From Sinomicrobium pectinilyticum (GTDB lineage Bacteria; Bacteroidota; Bacteroidia; Flavobacteriales; Flavobacteriaceae), in contig NZ_RJTM01000091.1 of NCBI RefSeq assembly GCF_003725735.1, forward strand, positions 1 through 56,261: a DNA stretch of 56,261 bases. The letters are read 5' to 3'. The position numbers were made by a program, and so were the translations under genes. Each line of letters starts with the position of its first letter. Positions within the stretch are counted from its first letter, which is position 1. Below, piece by piece: positions 46,364 to 56,261 of the stretch. The notes below the pieces were generated by a model. It had not been told where the DNA came from and did not search any database. It saw nothing but the letters and a program-made list of their open reading frames with translations.

Positions 46364-46669
46364 TCACACTTTGATCTCCACTTCAACTCCACTCGGCAAT
46401 TCGAGTTTCATCAAGGCATCGATAGTCTTTGACGAGGAGCTGTAAATATCGAGCAATCTTTTATAAGAACTCAACTGGAACTGCTCCCTGGACTTCTTAT
46501 TTACGTGAGGCGAACGCAATACCGTAAAGAGTTTTTTATGGGTAGGCAACGGAATAGGTCCGGTTACCACAGCTCCGGTAGTTTTTACCGTTTTTACGAT
46601 TTTCTCTGCAGATTTATCTACCAGGTTATGATCGTATGATTTTAATTTTATTCTTATTTTCTGACTCAT
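46364..46669 (-). CDS. rpsJ: 30S ribosomal protein S10
   Basis: The 101-residue protein shows [53 protein letters not shown] and a normal C-terminus. It also acts as NusE in transcription antitermination. It follows fusA by 11 bp, with no tuf between, and is cut off from rplC by a structured gap. Confidence 0.98.
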   Translation of the reverse strand: MSQKIRIKLKSYDHNLVDKSAEKIVKTVKTTGAVVTGPIPLPTHKKLFTVLRSPHVNKKSREQFQLSSYKRLLDIYSSSSKTIDALMKLELPSGVEVEIKV

Positions 46670-46680
46670 TTTCGTAAAGT

Positions 46681-48807
<2,127 letters not shown>

Positions 48808-48829
48808 TTCTTATTTATGTTCTTAGCAA

Positions 48830-49306
48830 TTAAAATCTAAAGTGCGAGAATGCTTTGTTAGCTTCAGCCATTTTATGCGTATCCACTCTTTTCTTAACTG
48901 CTGCTCCTTCTTCTTTGGCAGCAGCAAGGATCTCTCCTGCAAGCTTTTGCGCCATAGACTTCTCATTACGCTTACGGGAGAACCCGATAAGCCATTTCAT
49001 AGCCATAGACACTTTTCTATCCGGCCTTATCTGCATAGGTATCTGGAAAGTTGCCCCACCAACACGACGGCTTCTCACCTCTACGTGCGGCATAACATTA
49101 GACAGCGCATCTTTCCAAAGCTCTAGAGCCGTTTTATCTTCGTTTTGCTTTTTTTCCTCGACGATATCAATAGCGTCATAAAATATTTTAAACGCCACTG
49201 ACTTTTTACCGTCCCACATCAGATTATTCACGAAGCGGGTTACCAACTGATCGTTAAATCTCGGGTCCGGTAAAAGAGGCCTTTTTTTCGCCTTTCTTTT
49301 TCTCAT
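48830..49306 (-). CDS. rpsG: 30S ribosomal protein S7
   Basis: The 158-residue protein has [43 protein letters not shown] and [25 protein letters not shown]7 nucleates assembly of the 30S head. In E. coli it also regulates the str operon. Confidence 0.98.
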   Translation of the reverse strand: MRKRKAKKRPLLPDPRFNDQLVTRFVNNLMWDGKKSVAFKIFYDAIDIVEEKKQNEDKTALELWKDALSNVMPHVEVRSRRVGGATFQIPMQIRPDRKVSMAMKWLIGFSRKRNEKSMAQKLAGEILAAAKEEGAAVKKRVDTHKMAEANKAFSHFRF

Positions 49307-49403
49307 TTCTTTTCTCTAATTGTATTTGACCATTTTTTAATTAAAGACGGAACGCGTCTTCTAAACAGTGAGGTGCCCGGCACCTCACACAACACAAAAA
49401 CGA

Positions 49404-49784
49404 CTATTTCTTATCCTTAGGTCGTTTCGCACCGTATTTAGACCTTCGCTGCGTCCTTCCTTGCACACCGGCAGTATCAAGTGCACCACGCACAATATGA
49501 TACCTTACACCCGGCAGGTCTTTTACCCTTCCGCCTCTTACCAATACTATCGAGTGCTCCTGGAGGTTATGTCCTTCACCGGGGATATATGCGTTCACCT
49601 CATTACCGTTAGTCAAACGCACACGAGCAACTTTACGCATCGCTGAGTTTGGCTTCTTCGGTGTAGTAGTGTAAACACGCGTACAAACCCCTCTTCTTTG
49701 AGGACACGAATCCAAAGCAACCGATTTACTCTTCTTGGTAATTCTGGCTCTTCCTTTTCGTACTAATTGTGAAATTGTTGGCAT
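49404..49784 (-). CDS. rpsL: 30S ribosomal protein S12
   Basis: This 126-residue decoding-centre protein has [22 protein letters not shown] and [20 protein letters not shown]. Lys43 and Lys88 (E. coli numbering), the sites where substitutions give streptomycin resistance, are both the wild-type lysine. It is the first gene of the operon and has a near-perfect promoter. Confidence 0.98.
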   Translation of the reverse strand: MPTISQLVRKGRARITKKSKSVALDSCPQRRGVCTRVYTTTPKKPNSAMRKVARVRLTNGNEVNAYIPGEGHNLQEHSIVLVRGGRVKDLPGVRYHIVRGALDTAGVQGRTQRRSKYGAKRPKDKK

Positions 49785-49820
49785 AATTTACTATACAATA
49801 AATGTTTGAATTAAACAAAG

Positions 49821-49835
49821 CCTCTTTTTAAGAGG
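49821..49835 (-). promoter_or_regulatory. 5'-terminal hairpin of the str operon mRNA
   Basis: CCTCTT (49821-49826) and AAGAGG (49830-49835) form a 6-bp stem with a three-base loop. By distance from the -7 box the transcript should start at about 49833, so the hairpin would be at the very 5' end of the mRNA, where it could stabilise it (inference). Confidence 0.4.
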
Positions 49836-49839
49836 GTGG

Positions 49840-49870
49840 CAAAGGTAGAAATATTTTTCAACAATTCAAA
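49840..49870 (-). promoter_or_regulatory. Promoter of the str/ribosomal operon
   Basis: On the minus strand TTTG (49867-49870), 19 bp, TACCTTTG (49840-49847) fits the Bacteroidota housekeeping consensus at every fixed position. It lies 55 bp before the rpsL start. Confidence 0.75.
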
Positions 49871-50361
49871 CCATAAATAATTAATTTTCTTCAAAGTAGC
49901 TTCATTTTTTATTTTCCCGAACCCAAACACGACAAACACCAACCAAAACAACATCCGACAAGAGCTATCGCGCGGAACTAAAAAAAAATAAAAAACATAA
50001 CGAAATCCTTCTAACCTATACCATGTTACAAAACAGCATCTGCATCATCACAAAATCCAAAACTTTCACAACCCCTTCCTTTTTTACAAAAAATTCACAA
50101 TAACCGATTACTTTTCCTATTAAATAAAGAGAAATTAACACATTAACTAAAACCAGTTATTTTTACATTATTATTCATAAAAAATCAGTTTTTATAAAAA
50201 AAACTCAATTTTAAGAATGAAAAACAAAACTTAATAATTAACTTTAACTTAAAATTCTGACGATAACATTAGAACAGAGTATCTGTATTTCTGTTAATAA
50301 ATTGTTACCGTTAGGTTTTTTCCACATATTTGGGGCACTAATTCAAAATAATTTTCAAAAC
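49871..50361. other. AT-rich intergenic region upstream of SusC
   Basis: About 490 bp between the ribosomal promoter and the SusC start contain no supported gene. The DNA is strongly AT-rich with many A- and T-tracts (for example 50150-50280), which may bend the DNA or serve the nutrient-regulated promoter of the susCD pair. A candidate promoter lies at 50302-50332. Confidence 0.5.
50302..50332 (+). promoter_or_regulatory. Candidate promoter of the SusC/SusD operon
   Basis: TTG (50302-50304), 20 bp, CATATTTG (50325-50332) matches the consensus except for the first base of the -7 box. The ATG at 50362 is 29 bp further on. Confidence 0.4.
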
Positions 50362-53300
50362 ATGAGAACAAAATTTAGCGGAATCTTGACGCTCTTACTA
50401 GCGTTCATGGTGCAAATTGGTCTTGCACAGGAAAAAGCGGTTTCCGGTACGGTTACGGATACGGGAGGTATGCCGTTACCCGGCGCAAATGTTATTATAA
50501 AAGGAACAAGCACCGGAACCCAAACGGATTTTGACGGCAACTTTACCATCAACGTAAGTGAAGGGGAAATATTGCAGATTTCTTATATAGGTATGAAAAC
50601 TGCGGAAGTTACTGTCGGGGCTTCCTCTACGCTCAGTATACAATTAGAGGAAGATGCTCAGAACCTGGAGGAAGTTGTGGTTACGGCCCTCGGTATTAAA
50701 AGGGAAAAGAAATCCCTGGGTTATGCTTCACAGGAAGTGAGTGGAGAAAAACTGGCCCAGGTTCCGGTTGCAAACATGAGTGATGCCTTAACCGGTACTG
50801 TTGCCGGACTGAACATAACACAATCGGGAACTATGGGAGGTTCTACCAACATAGTACTGAGAGGTGTGAGTTCATTAGTAGGTAATAACCAGGCGTTGAT
50901 TGTTATTGACGGAACTCCCATTAATAACGAAACTTTTAACCAAACCAATATTGGTTCAGGAACAGGGGCCTATGACTACGGAAACGGTCTTTCCGATGTT
51001 AACCCCAACGACATTGAGGATGTCAACGTATTGAAAGGTGCTGCGGCCACAGCTTTGTATGGTTCCAGAGGGATGAATGGGGTAATTATGATTACCACTA
51101 AAAGAGGAAAGTCCAGTGAAAAAATCGGAGTTGAGTTTAATAGTGCAATAACAGTAGGAAATGTAAATAAAAAGACATTACCTAAATACCAGAACGAGTA
51201 TGGTGGTGGTTATGACGGTGGTTCTTTTTACAGCGGGGACATCGATGGAGACGGAGTCGTAGAGAACAACATTGTTTATACATATGATGATGCTTCATTC
51301 GGTAATAGATTCGACCCGAACAAACTGGTGTACAACTGGGATTCCCAGTATCCGCAATTACCCGGTTATCTTCAGCCAACTCCTTTTGTCGCTGGAGCTT
51401 CAACTCCAAACGATATTTGGGGAACCTCAACAACTTATGTTAACTCCGTTGCTTTCAACGGTGGTAGTGAAAAGGGTAATTACAGATTAAGCTACACGAA
51501 TTTCTTACAGGAAGGCGCTCTGCGTAATAACAATATTACCAGAAATACTATCGATTTCTCTGCAGATTATAACCTTACTGAAAAATTAAATGTTTTCGGA
51601 AATATTACATATACCAATACCCGAGGTAAAGGAAGGGTATTAACAGGATATGACAGCAGAAACCCTATGCAAGGGTTCAGACAATGGTGGAACATGTCCG
51701 TAGACATGCAGAAGCAAAAAGAAGCCTATGAATTGACAGGTCAAAACGTAACCTGGAACCTCAAAGACTGGATAAACCAAGAAGTCGGTTATACGGACAA
51801 CTACTATTTCAACCGTGATCACAATTACCAGACAGATAGAAGAAATCGTTATTTCGGTAATTTCGGTTTGAACTACGAGATCAATGACTGGATGAGTGTT
51901 TTAGGTCGCTTTACTTTTGATACTTTCAATGAATTAAGAGAAGAAAGAGTAGCCATGGGGTCATCCGCAGGACAAGGAAGAAGTAGCCATGGCGGAGCCG
52001 GTGAGTATTACTTCATGACACACACAGTAAGTGAATACAACTACGATTTAATATTGAACATCGACAAAGATCTCAACGACGATCTGAACTTAAATGCCAA
52101 CGTTGGATGGAACTTAAGAGCCAATAGCAGATATGGGAACGATGCCAGAACAAATGGTGGTTTAAAAATTCCAGGACTATATTCCATAACAAATACAGCC
52201 AATCCATTGACAGAAGAAGATATTAATGATTTCAATATCAGGAAAAAGGTAGATGGATTTTTTGCACAGGCAAATTTAGGTTTCCGACGTATGTTATATG
52301 TAGGCGGGTCAATCAGAACGGACAGGTCATCTGCTCTTCCTTCCGACAATAACAGATATTGGTACCCATCAGGGTCCCTGAGTTTTGTCTTTTCAGAACT
52401 CTTAGACTCAAGAGAGACCATCAATTTTGGTAAATTCAGATTTAACTATGCCCGGGTAGGTAATGACACTGATCCTTACCAACTTATCAATACCTATGTT
52501 TTAAATGCCAAACTTGGTAATTCTTACAATGCAACAGCTCCGGCTACCTCCAACAATCCCAATTTGAAATCGGAGACAATGCAGGAGATTGAAGCAGGGC
52601 TTGAGATGAACTTTTTCAATAATAGGTTGAGTTTTGATGTATCTGTATATAATCGTAAAACTTTTGACCTGATTACCAATACCGATATCTCAGGCTCCAG
52701 TGGCTTTACAGGTCTTTGGGTAAACTCGGGAGATATCGAGAACAAAGGTATTGAAACAAGGGTAACCGTTGTTCCTATTCAAACAGAGGATTTCAGATGG
52801 GAGATGACTGCCAACTGGTCCAAAAACGAAAATAAGGTAACAAAGATTTTCGGAGACAGTGAATACCTCGAAATGGGATCTATGTGGAATGTATCTGTAG
52901 GAGCTAAATTAGGAGAATCAGCTGGTACCATACGCGGAACAGACTTCCAGTATATTAATGGCCAGCGGGTTGTAGGCAGCGATGGTAAATACCTGATCAG
53001 CGAGAGCAGCCAGGAGGTTATCGGAGATGCTAACCCTGACTGGATCGGTGGACTGAACAACTCTTTCACATATAAAAACTTTAACCTGAGCTTCCTCATC
53101 GATATAAAACATGGAGGAGATGTTTACTCTCAGGACATGGCTTTTGGTCTGGCAACAGGTTTATATCCGGAAACAGCAGGGCTTAACGAGTTAGGAATTC
53201 CTAAGAGAGACCCTGTAGCAGATAACGGAGGAGTAATCCTGAAAGGAGTTAAAGAAGACGGTTCAGCAAACGACATAAGGGCAGATTTTTCTACATATGA

Positions 53301-53595
53301 AAACCCTTACGGATACTACGGAGCTCCAGAAGCAATGCATGTTTACGATGCATCTTATATTAAACTGAGAAATCTTTCTTTATCATATCGCATGCCAAAA
53401 GATATATTCGGAGAAGATTCTGTTATTAACAACATGACCCTCTCCTTTATCGGAAGAAACCTATGGATTATTCACAAAAATCTTCCCTACTCAGATCCGG
53501 AAGCAGGAATGTCCGCAGGTAATGTTCAGGGGTTCCAGAACGGAGCACACCCGACGTTTAGAGAAATCGGAGCAAGCGTAAAAATTGAATTCTAA
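50362..53595 (+). CDS. SusC/RagA-family TonB-linked outer membrane protein
   Basis: The 1077-residue receptor starts at ATG 50362 (MRTKFSGI); the signal peptide ends LAQ near residue 22. A CarboxypepD_reg-like domain (AVSGTVTDTGGMPLPGANVIIKGTSTGTQTDFDGNFTI) occupies about 24-105. The TonB box EEVVVTALGI is followed by the SusC signature KSLGYASQEV, the plug (LRGVSSLVGNNQALIVIDGTPI, VLKGAAATALYGSRGMNGVIMITTK) and a barrel ending IKIEF. With its SusD partner 11 bp downstream it takes up a large nutrient, whose nature cannot be read here; no glycosidase or protease gene is adjacent. The frame upstream of 50362 has no signal. Confidence 0.95.
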   Translation: MRTKFSGILTLLLAFMVQIGLAQEKAVSGTVTDTGGMPLPGANVIIKGTSTGTQTDFDGNFTINVSEGEILQISYIGMKTAEVTVGASSTLSIQLEEDAQNLEEVVVTALGIKREKKSLGYASQEVSGEKLAQVPVANMSDALTGTVAGLNITQSGTMGGSTNIVLRGVSSLVGNNQALIVIDGTPINNETFNQTNIGSGTGAYDYGNGLSDVNPNDIEDVNVLKGAAATALYGSRGMNGVIMITTKRGKSSEKIGVEFNSAITVGNVNKKTLPKYQNEYGGGYDGGSFYSGDIDGDGVVENNIVYTYDDASFGNRFDPNKLVYNWDSQYPQLPGYLQPTPFVAGASTPNDIWGTSTTYVNSVAFNGGSEKGNYRLSYTNFLQEGALRNNNITRNTIDFSADYNLTEKLNVFGNITYTNTRGKGRVLTGYDSRNPMQGFRQWWNMSVDMQKQKEAYELTGQNVTWNLKDWINQEVGYTDNYYFNRDHNYQTDRRNRYFGNFGLNYEINDWMSVLGRFTFDTFNELREERVAMGSSAGQGRSSHGGAGEYYFMTHTVSEYNYDLILNIDKDLNDDLNLNANVGWNLRANSRYGNDARTNGGLKIPGLYSITNTANPLTEEDINDFNIRKKVDGFFAQANLGFRRMLYVGGSIRTDRSSALPSDNNRYWYPSGSLSFVFSELLDSRETINFGKFRFNYARVGNDTDPYQLINTYVLNAKLGNSYNATAPATSNNPNLKSETMQEIEAGLEMNFFNNRLSFDVSVYNRKTFDLITNTDISGSSGFTGLWVNSGDIENKGIETRVTVVPIQTEDFRWEMTANWSKNENKVTKIFGDSEYLEMGSMWNVSVGAKLGESAGTIRGTDFQYINGQRVVGSDGKYLISESSQEVIGDANPDWIGGLNNSFTYKNFNLSFLIDIKHGGDVYSQDMAFGLATGLYPETAGLNELGIPKRDPVADNGGVILKGVKEDGSANDIRADFSTYENPYGYYGAPEAMHVYDASYIKLRNLSLSYRMPKDIFGEDSVINNMTLSFIGRNLWIIHKNLPYSDPEAGMSAGNVQGFQNGAHPTFREIGASVKIEF

Positions 53596-53606
53596 AAGAG
53601 CATACA

Positions 53607-55037
53607 ATGAAAAAAATAATATTAATATTATCCTCGGCTCTTGTTTTGTCAGCATGTACGAATGAGGATTACGAGAGGCTGAATGTTGATCCTAAGAATC
53701 CATCATCGGTTCCGGGTAGCTTTCTTTTCACCAATGGTACCAAATCATTATTTGATCAAATGGGATCTACAAGTGTGAACCGAAACGTGTTTCGATTATT
53801 CGCACAACAATGGACTGAATGCCAGTACGTTACTGAAACAAACTATGATATAAGGAACAGGTCCATCCCATCTTTTCACTGGAATGAGGTGTATTCTAAT
53901 GTATTATATGATTTGCAACAGGCGAAAATATCCGTTCAGGAAGATATCAACCTGTTAGATGGTGAAAAGGCAAATCAATCTTCCATCATAACCATTATGG
54001 AAGTATATGCATGGCAACAATTAGTTGACACCTTTGGAGACATCCCCTATACCGAAGCGTTACAGGGACCGGATAATACGGTAGCCGCATATGACGATGC
54101 CGCAACCATATATGAAGACCTGTTAACACGTATTACTGAGGCATACAATAATTTTGATACCGGCTCAGCTGGTTTGGAAAATGATTTTATTTATGACGGA
54201 GATATCACCAAGTGGCAAAAGCTAGCCGCCTCTGTTAAATTCAAACTGGCTATGAGACTTGCAGATGTAAATCCATCACTCTCTCAGCAGCACGCAAACG
54301 AAGCTATAGGTTGGGGATTGATAGGGTCAAACAGTGAAAATCTTACCCTACCTTATGAAACCAATCCTACAAATGCTCATCCCCTATATGCGGATTTAGT
54401 ACAAAGTGGAAGGAATGATTTTGTCCCTGCAAACACTTTTGTCGATTATTTGAATGATTTGGAAGATCCTCGAAGGACAGTATTTTTTGATGACAATAAA
54501 ACTCCTTACATAGGAGGGGTCTATGGTGACTTTAACACTTATACAGAATTTACCCATATTGGAGATGTTTATTACGAACCCGATTTACCAGGAGACTTAA
54601 TGGACTACTCCGAGATATCTTTCTTACTGGCTGAAGCTGCAGAAAGAGGAGGTTATAATGTAAATGCTACAGCAGAGGAATATTACAACCAGGGAATTAC
54701 TGCCAGTATGGAATATTGGGGATTAAGTTCCGGTGACATCTCTGCTTACCTGGCTAAACCGGATGTGAATTATGCTACTGCATCAGGTACCTGGAAAGAA
54801 AAGATCGGTAAGCAATTCTGGATCGCCATGTACAACAGAGGCTTTGAGGCCTGGAACGTTTGGAGAAAATATGATGCTCCCGCTCTCAGATTGCCGGCAT
54901 CTACCGGAAACCCGGTACCGCTAAGGTTTACCTACCCGGTTAGAGAATACAGGCTCAATGAAGCCAACGTTTCTGCCGCCGCTTCTGCCATCGGAGGAGA
55001 CGCACAACAAACTCCTATATTCTGGGATGTAAATTAA
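53607..55037 (+). CDS. SusD/RagB-family nutrient-binding outer membrane lipoprotein
   Basis: The 476-residue surface lipoprotein has lipobox VLSAC (Cys near 17). It belongs to the SusD-like type 2 group: the opening YERLNVDPKNPSSVPGSFLFTNG, the TPR-like helices (AYNNFDTGSAGLENDFIYDGDITKWQKLAASVKFKLAMRLADV), the middle DYSEISFLLAEAAERGGY and the C-terminal RGFEAWNVWRKYDAP...PVREYRLNEANV pattern. It forms the lid of the SusC transporter. A strong terminator follows, so the operon has two genes. Confidence 0.95.
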   Translation: MKKIILILSSALVLSACTNEDYERLNVDPKNPSSVPGSFLFTNGTKSLFDQMGSTSVNRNVFRLFAQQWTECQYVTETNYDIRNRSIPSFHWNEVYSNVLYDLQQAKISVQEDINLLDGEKANQSSIITIMEVYAWQQLVDTFGDIPYTEALQGPDNTVAAYDDAATIYEDLLTRITEAYNNFDTGSAGLENDFIYDGDITKWQKLAASVKFKLAMRLADVNPSLSQQHANEAIGWGLIGSNSENLTLPYETNPTNAHPLYADLVQSGRNDFVPANTFVDYLNDLEDPRRTVFFDDNKTPYIGGVYGDFNTYTEFTHIGDVYYEPDLPGDLMDYSEISFLLAEAAERGGYNVNATAEEYYNQGITASMEYWGLSSGDISAYLAKPDVNYATASGTWKEKIGKQFWIAMYNRGFEAWNVWRKYDAPALRLPASTGNPVPLRFTYPVREYRLNEANVSAAASAIGGDAQQTPIFWDVN

Positions 55038-55056
55038 TCATCTTATTAAATAGCTT

Positions 55057-55092
55057 AAAAACGCTCTTTTGAATATTCAAAAGAGCGTTTTT
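55057..55092 (+). terminator. Rho-independent terminator of the SusC/SusD operon
   Basis: A near-perfect palindrome centred on GAATATTC has an 18-base arm, with ACGCTCTTTTGAA pairing TTCAAAAGAGCGT, and is followed by a T-run. It lies 20 bp after the stop. Confidence 0.9.
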
Positions 55093-55158
55093 TTATTTCC
55101 GGAAATCATCGAAATAATCTAAAGGGAGAATAATCATTATATTTTTCATAAATTTATA

Positions 55159-55193
55159 GAGATTCTTTTGTTGAATAAAAACAAAAGAATCTC
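55159..55193. repeat. Perfect 14-bp inverted repeat upstream of the GG-leader gene
   Basis: GAGATTCTTTTGTT (55159-55172) and AACAAAAGAATCTC (55180-55193) pair completely around a GAATAAA loop. No T-run follows on either strand, so it is not a typical terminator. It lies about 70 bp before the peptide gene start and may be an operator or an mRNA structure. Confidence 0.65.
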
Positions 55194-55263
55194 CCAAGAA
55201 ACCGACACAAGCCCTGAGTGTCTTTAAATGTTCAGGTATTAACATTAATCAAATCCTTTAGCT

Positions 55264-55428
55264 ATGTTAAAAAACATCTTAACCTTAAACGGCGTAAAAA
55301 AATTAAGCCAGAAAGAACAGGAATTAATTAAAGGTGGCTATGCCTGCAAACTAGAGTCCGACGGTACATATTCCTGTCCGAACGGCACCTATTGTGACTG
55401 GGACAGTATGCGCTGCCTGCAACCTTAG
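55264..55428 (+). CDS. Double-glycine leader peptide precursor (bacteriocin/RiPP-like)
   Basis: A 54-codon frame runs from ATG 55264 to TAG 55428. The N-terminal 25 residues, MLKNILTLNGVKKLSQKEQE followed by LIKGG, form a typical Bacteroidota double-glycine leader: hydrophobic residues at the helix positions, a -QKEQELIKGG ending and cleavage expected after GG. The 29-residue core (YACKLESDGTY..., ending RCLQP) holds four cysteines (28, 38, 44, 51), which could form disulfides or be modified. Such peptides are exported and cleaved by C39-peptidase ABC transporters. No transporter or modifying enzyme gene lies in the remaining 830 bp. It could be a bacteriocin, a signal peptide or another natural product; the leader call is the firm part. 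Confidence 0.75.
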   Translation: MLKNILTLNGVKKLSQKEQELIKGGYACKLESDGTYSCPNGTYCDWDSMRCLQP

Positions 55429-55812
55429 AATAATCTTTACATCTGAAACAAAAGATTATTTGTTTTATTTTTTCCATTACCCACGATAGTCCCCGGAATA
55501 AAAGAGAATCATATCATACTTCTGTAACCGAATAAAATTGTCCGTTCACTATGGTGGGTTATTTATTGCCATTATAAAAAGCAGGATTAAAATTTCAAAT
55601 GCTTTTTAAGCATATAAAATCCGGATCAATATCTCTTGGTCATAGAGCACTATTATATTGGCCATATAAAACCATAAGCTCCCCTATTGCAGTCTTAATA
55701 AACCTCCTTTGTAATAACCGTAGTTAGGGCAACAAAATGTGATTGGCAAGCGCCATGTATATTAGCATAGTTTTGTTGTTTTTACAGGTAATTTACAAAA
55801 ATGTCACTCATG
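55429..55812. other. AT-rich region with no supported gene
   Basis: No conserved gene is visible. The best frame on the plus strand is 42 codons from 55599, ending with a hydrophobic stretch, and has no promoter or family resemblance. The region separates the GG-leader gene from the transposase remnant. Confidence 0.45.
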
Positions 55813-56040
55813 CTATAAAACATCATTTTGGAAACCCTGCATAGAAGGTTTTATATATTCGCCTATCATTGACGTACAATAAGCTGCGAAATCAAAGACA
55901 TTCAGAGCCCGGAACATTTCGTTGAGCAAGGTTACCGGGAACGAACCCTTCCATAAACGACTTGAACCTGCCTTAAGTTTAACCAAGGGTGGTGTCTCCC
56001 GGAGGTTTGCTATAGACTCCCTATAATATATGCGTCCGTG
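55813..56040 (-). pseudogene. Decayed IS4-family transposase fragment
   Basis: On the minus strand, a 75-residue open stretch without a start codon reads HGRIYYRESIANLRETP, then KLKAGSSRLWKGS, LLNEMFRALNVFDFAAY and ends with QNDVL. The order G-x4-RES-x-x-x-LR, K-x-x-x-x-R-L, followed by E-x-R-x-x-x-V-F-D-F-A-x-Y, resembles the N-terminal part of Bacteroidota IS4-type transposases (GQLTxRESLRDL, SKxYHLG, NExRxxxIFEDFAYxLI). Stops and frame changes on both sides indicate decay. This is a pattern judgement made by eye. Confidence 0.4.
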
Positions 56041-56231
56041 TTAGGAGATCGCCGACGCTTCCCTGGCAATGACGTTTTTCTTATGGTCCGGGTACTTCCC
56101 GAAATCTTAAACAAATTGCTATGGGTAGCATCTACAGGGCATATCCGTATCCGGAAAGCCTGTCAAAGTCCTCTTTAAAGCCCGAAAAACGGTCATTAAA
56201 GCAATCCCTTTGACACCGGAAGTAGTTGGTT

Positions 56232-56261
56232 TAGCGGCTAACCCATTTACTTTAGCCGCTA
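56232..56261. repeat. Perfect 10-bp inverted repeat at the window edge
   Basis: TAGCGGCTAA (56232-56241) and TTAGCCGCTA (56252-56261) are exact inverted copies around a 10-base loop. The right arm ends at the last base of the window, so the repeat may be longer. Confidence 0.6.

Noticed and set aside
55599-55727. 42-codon plus-strand frame with a hydrophobic middle
   Set aside because: There is no promoter or resemblance to a leader peptide, and the surrounding region appears non-coding.

Overview
The window is chromosomal DNA of a Bacteroidota member, most likely a Flavobacteriaceae. The signs are a SusC/SusD pair with TonB-box receptors, an ECF sigma/FecR/TonB-receptor triad, a HmuY-type haem lipoprotein with its receptor, DUF6607, CtlX, a zinc-free S14 and L36, an L17 with a long charged tail, and promoters of the Bacteroidota type (TTG or TTTG, about 19 bp, TAnnTTTG). 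No rRNA, tRNA or CRISPR array was seen.

Layout. 1-4947 (+): a tight operon of a START-like secreted protein, a DUF2062 membrane protein, two NAD(P)-dependent SDR enzymes and a LytS/LytTR two-component pair. 4955-7201: a divergent cluster with a SigZ-type sigma factor and an overlooked 34-residue, 11-cysteine metallothionein-like peptide on the minus strand, and a second sigma factor, a small membrane protein and an HMA-like protein lacking CxxC on the plus strand. 7289-9622 (-): folD and ffh. 9870-12330: a beta/gamma-crystallin lipoprotein and an unknown lipoprotein. 12579-16658 (+): ECF sigma, FecR anti-sigma and a TonB receptor with an STN domain (cell-surface signalling). 16768-20629 (-): DoxX-like protein, haem receptor and HmuY, divergent from DUF6607 (20783-21697), with two Fur-like sites between them. 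21873-25931: argS, a conserved hypothetical, cysH with DUF2061, and an Rrf2 regulator. 26001-32101 (-): two arginine-deiminase-fold enzymes, citrate synthase, enolase and carA.

32296-49784 (-) is the ribosomal block. In transcription order it is rpsL-rpsG-fusA-rpsJ, a 259-bp structured gap, then rplC through rplQ, including secY, infA, rpmJ and rpoA. tuf, map and adk are absent from it. The rpmD and rpmJ genes are short and were read directly from the sequence.

50362-55037 (+) is a SusC/SusD nutrient-uptake pair, followed by a 54-codon gene for a double-glycine-leader peptide (55264-55428) with a four-cysteine core. The last 450 bp hold what looks like a decayed IS4-type transposase fragment and a perfect inverted repeat at the window edge.

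The most interesting points beyond routine annotation are the metallothionein-like peptide inside a sigma-factor cluster, the GG-leader peptide, heptanucleotide tandem repeats in the leaders of several housekeeping genes, the structured rpsJ-rplC gap, the paired Fur-like sites, and a dispersed palindrome (TCCCGATAATTATCGGGA) present three times, once encoding the C-terminus of DUF6607.
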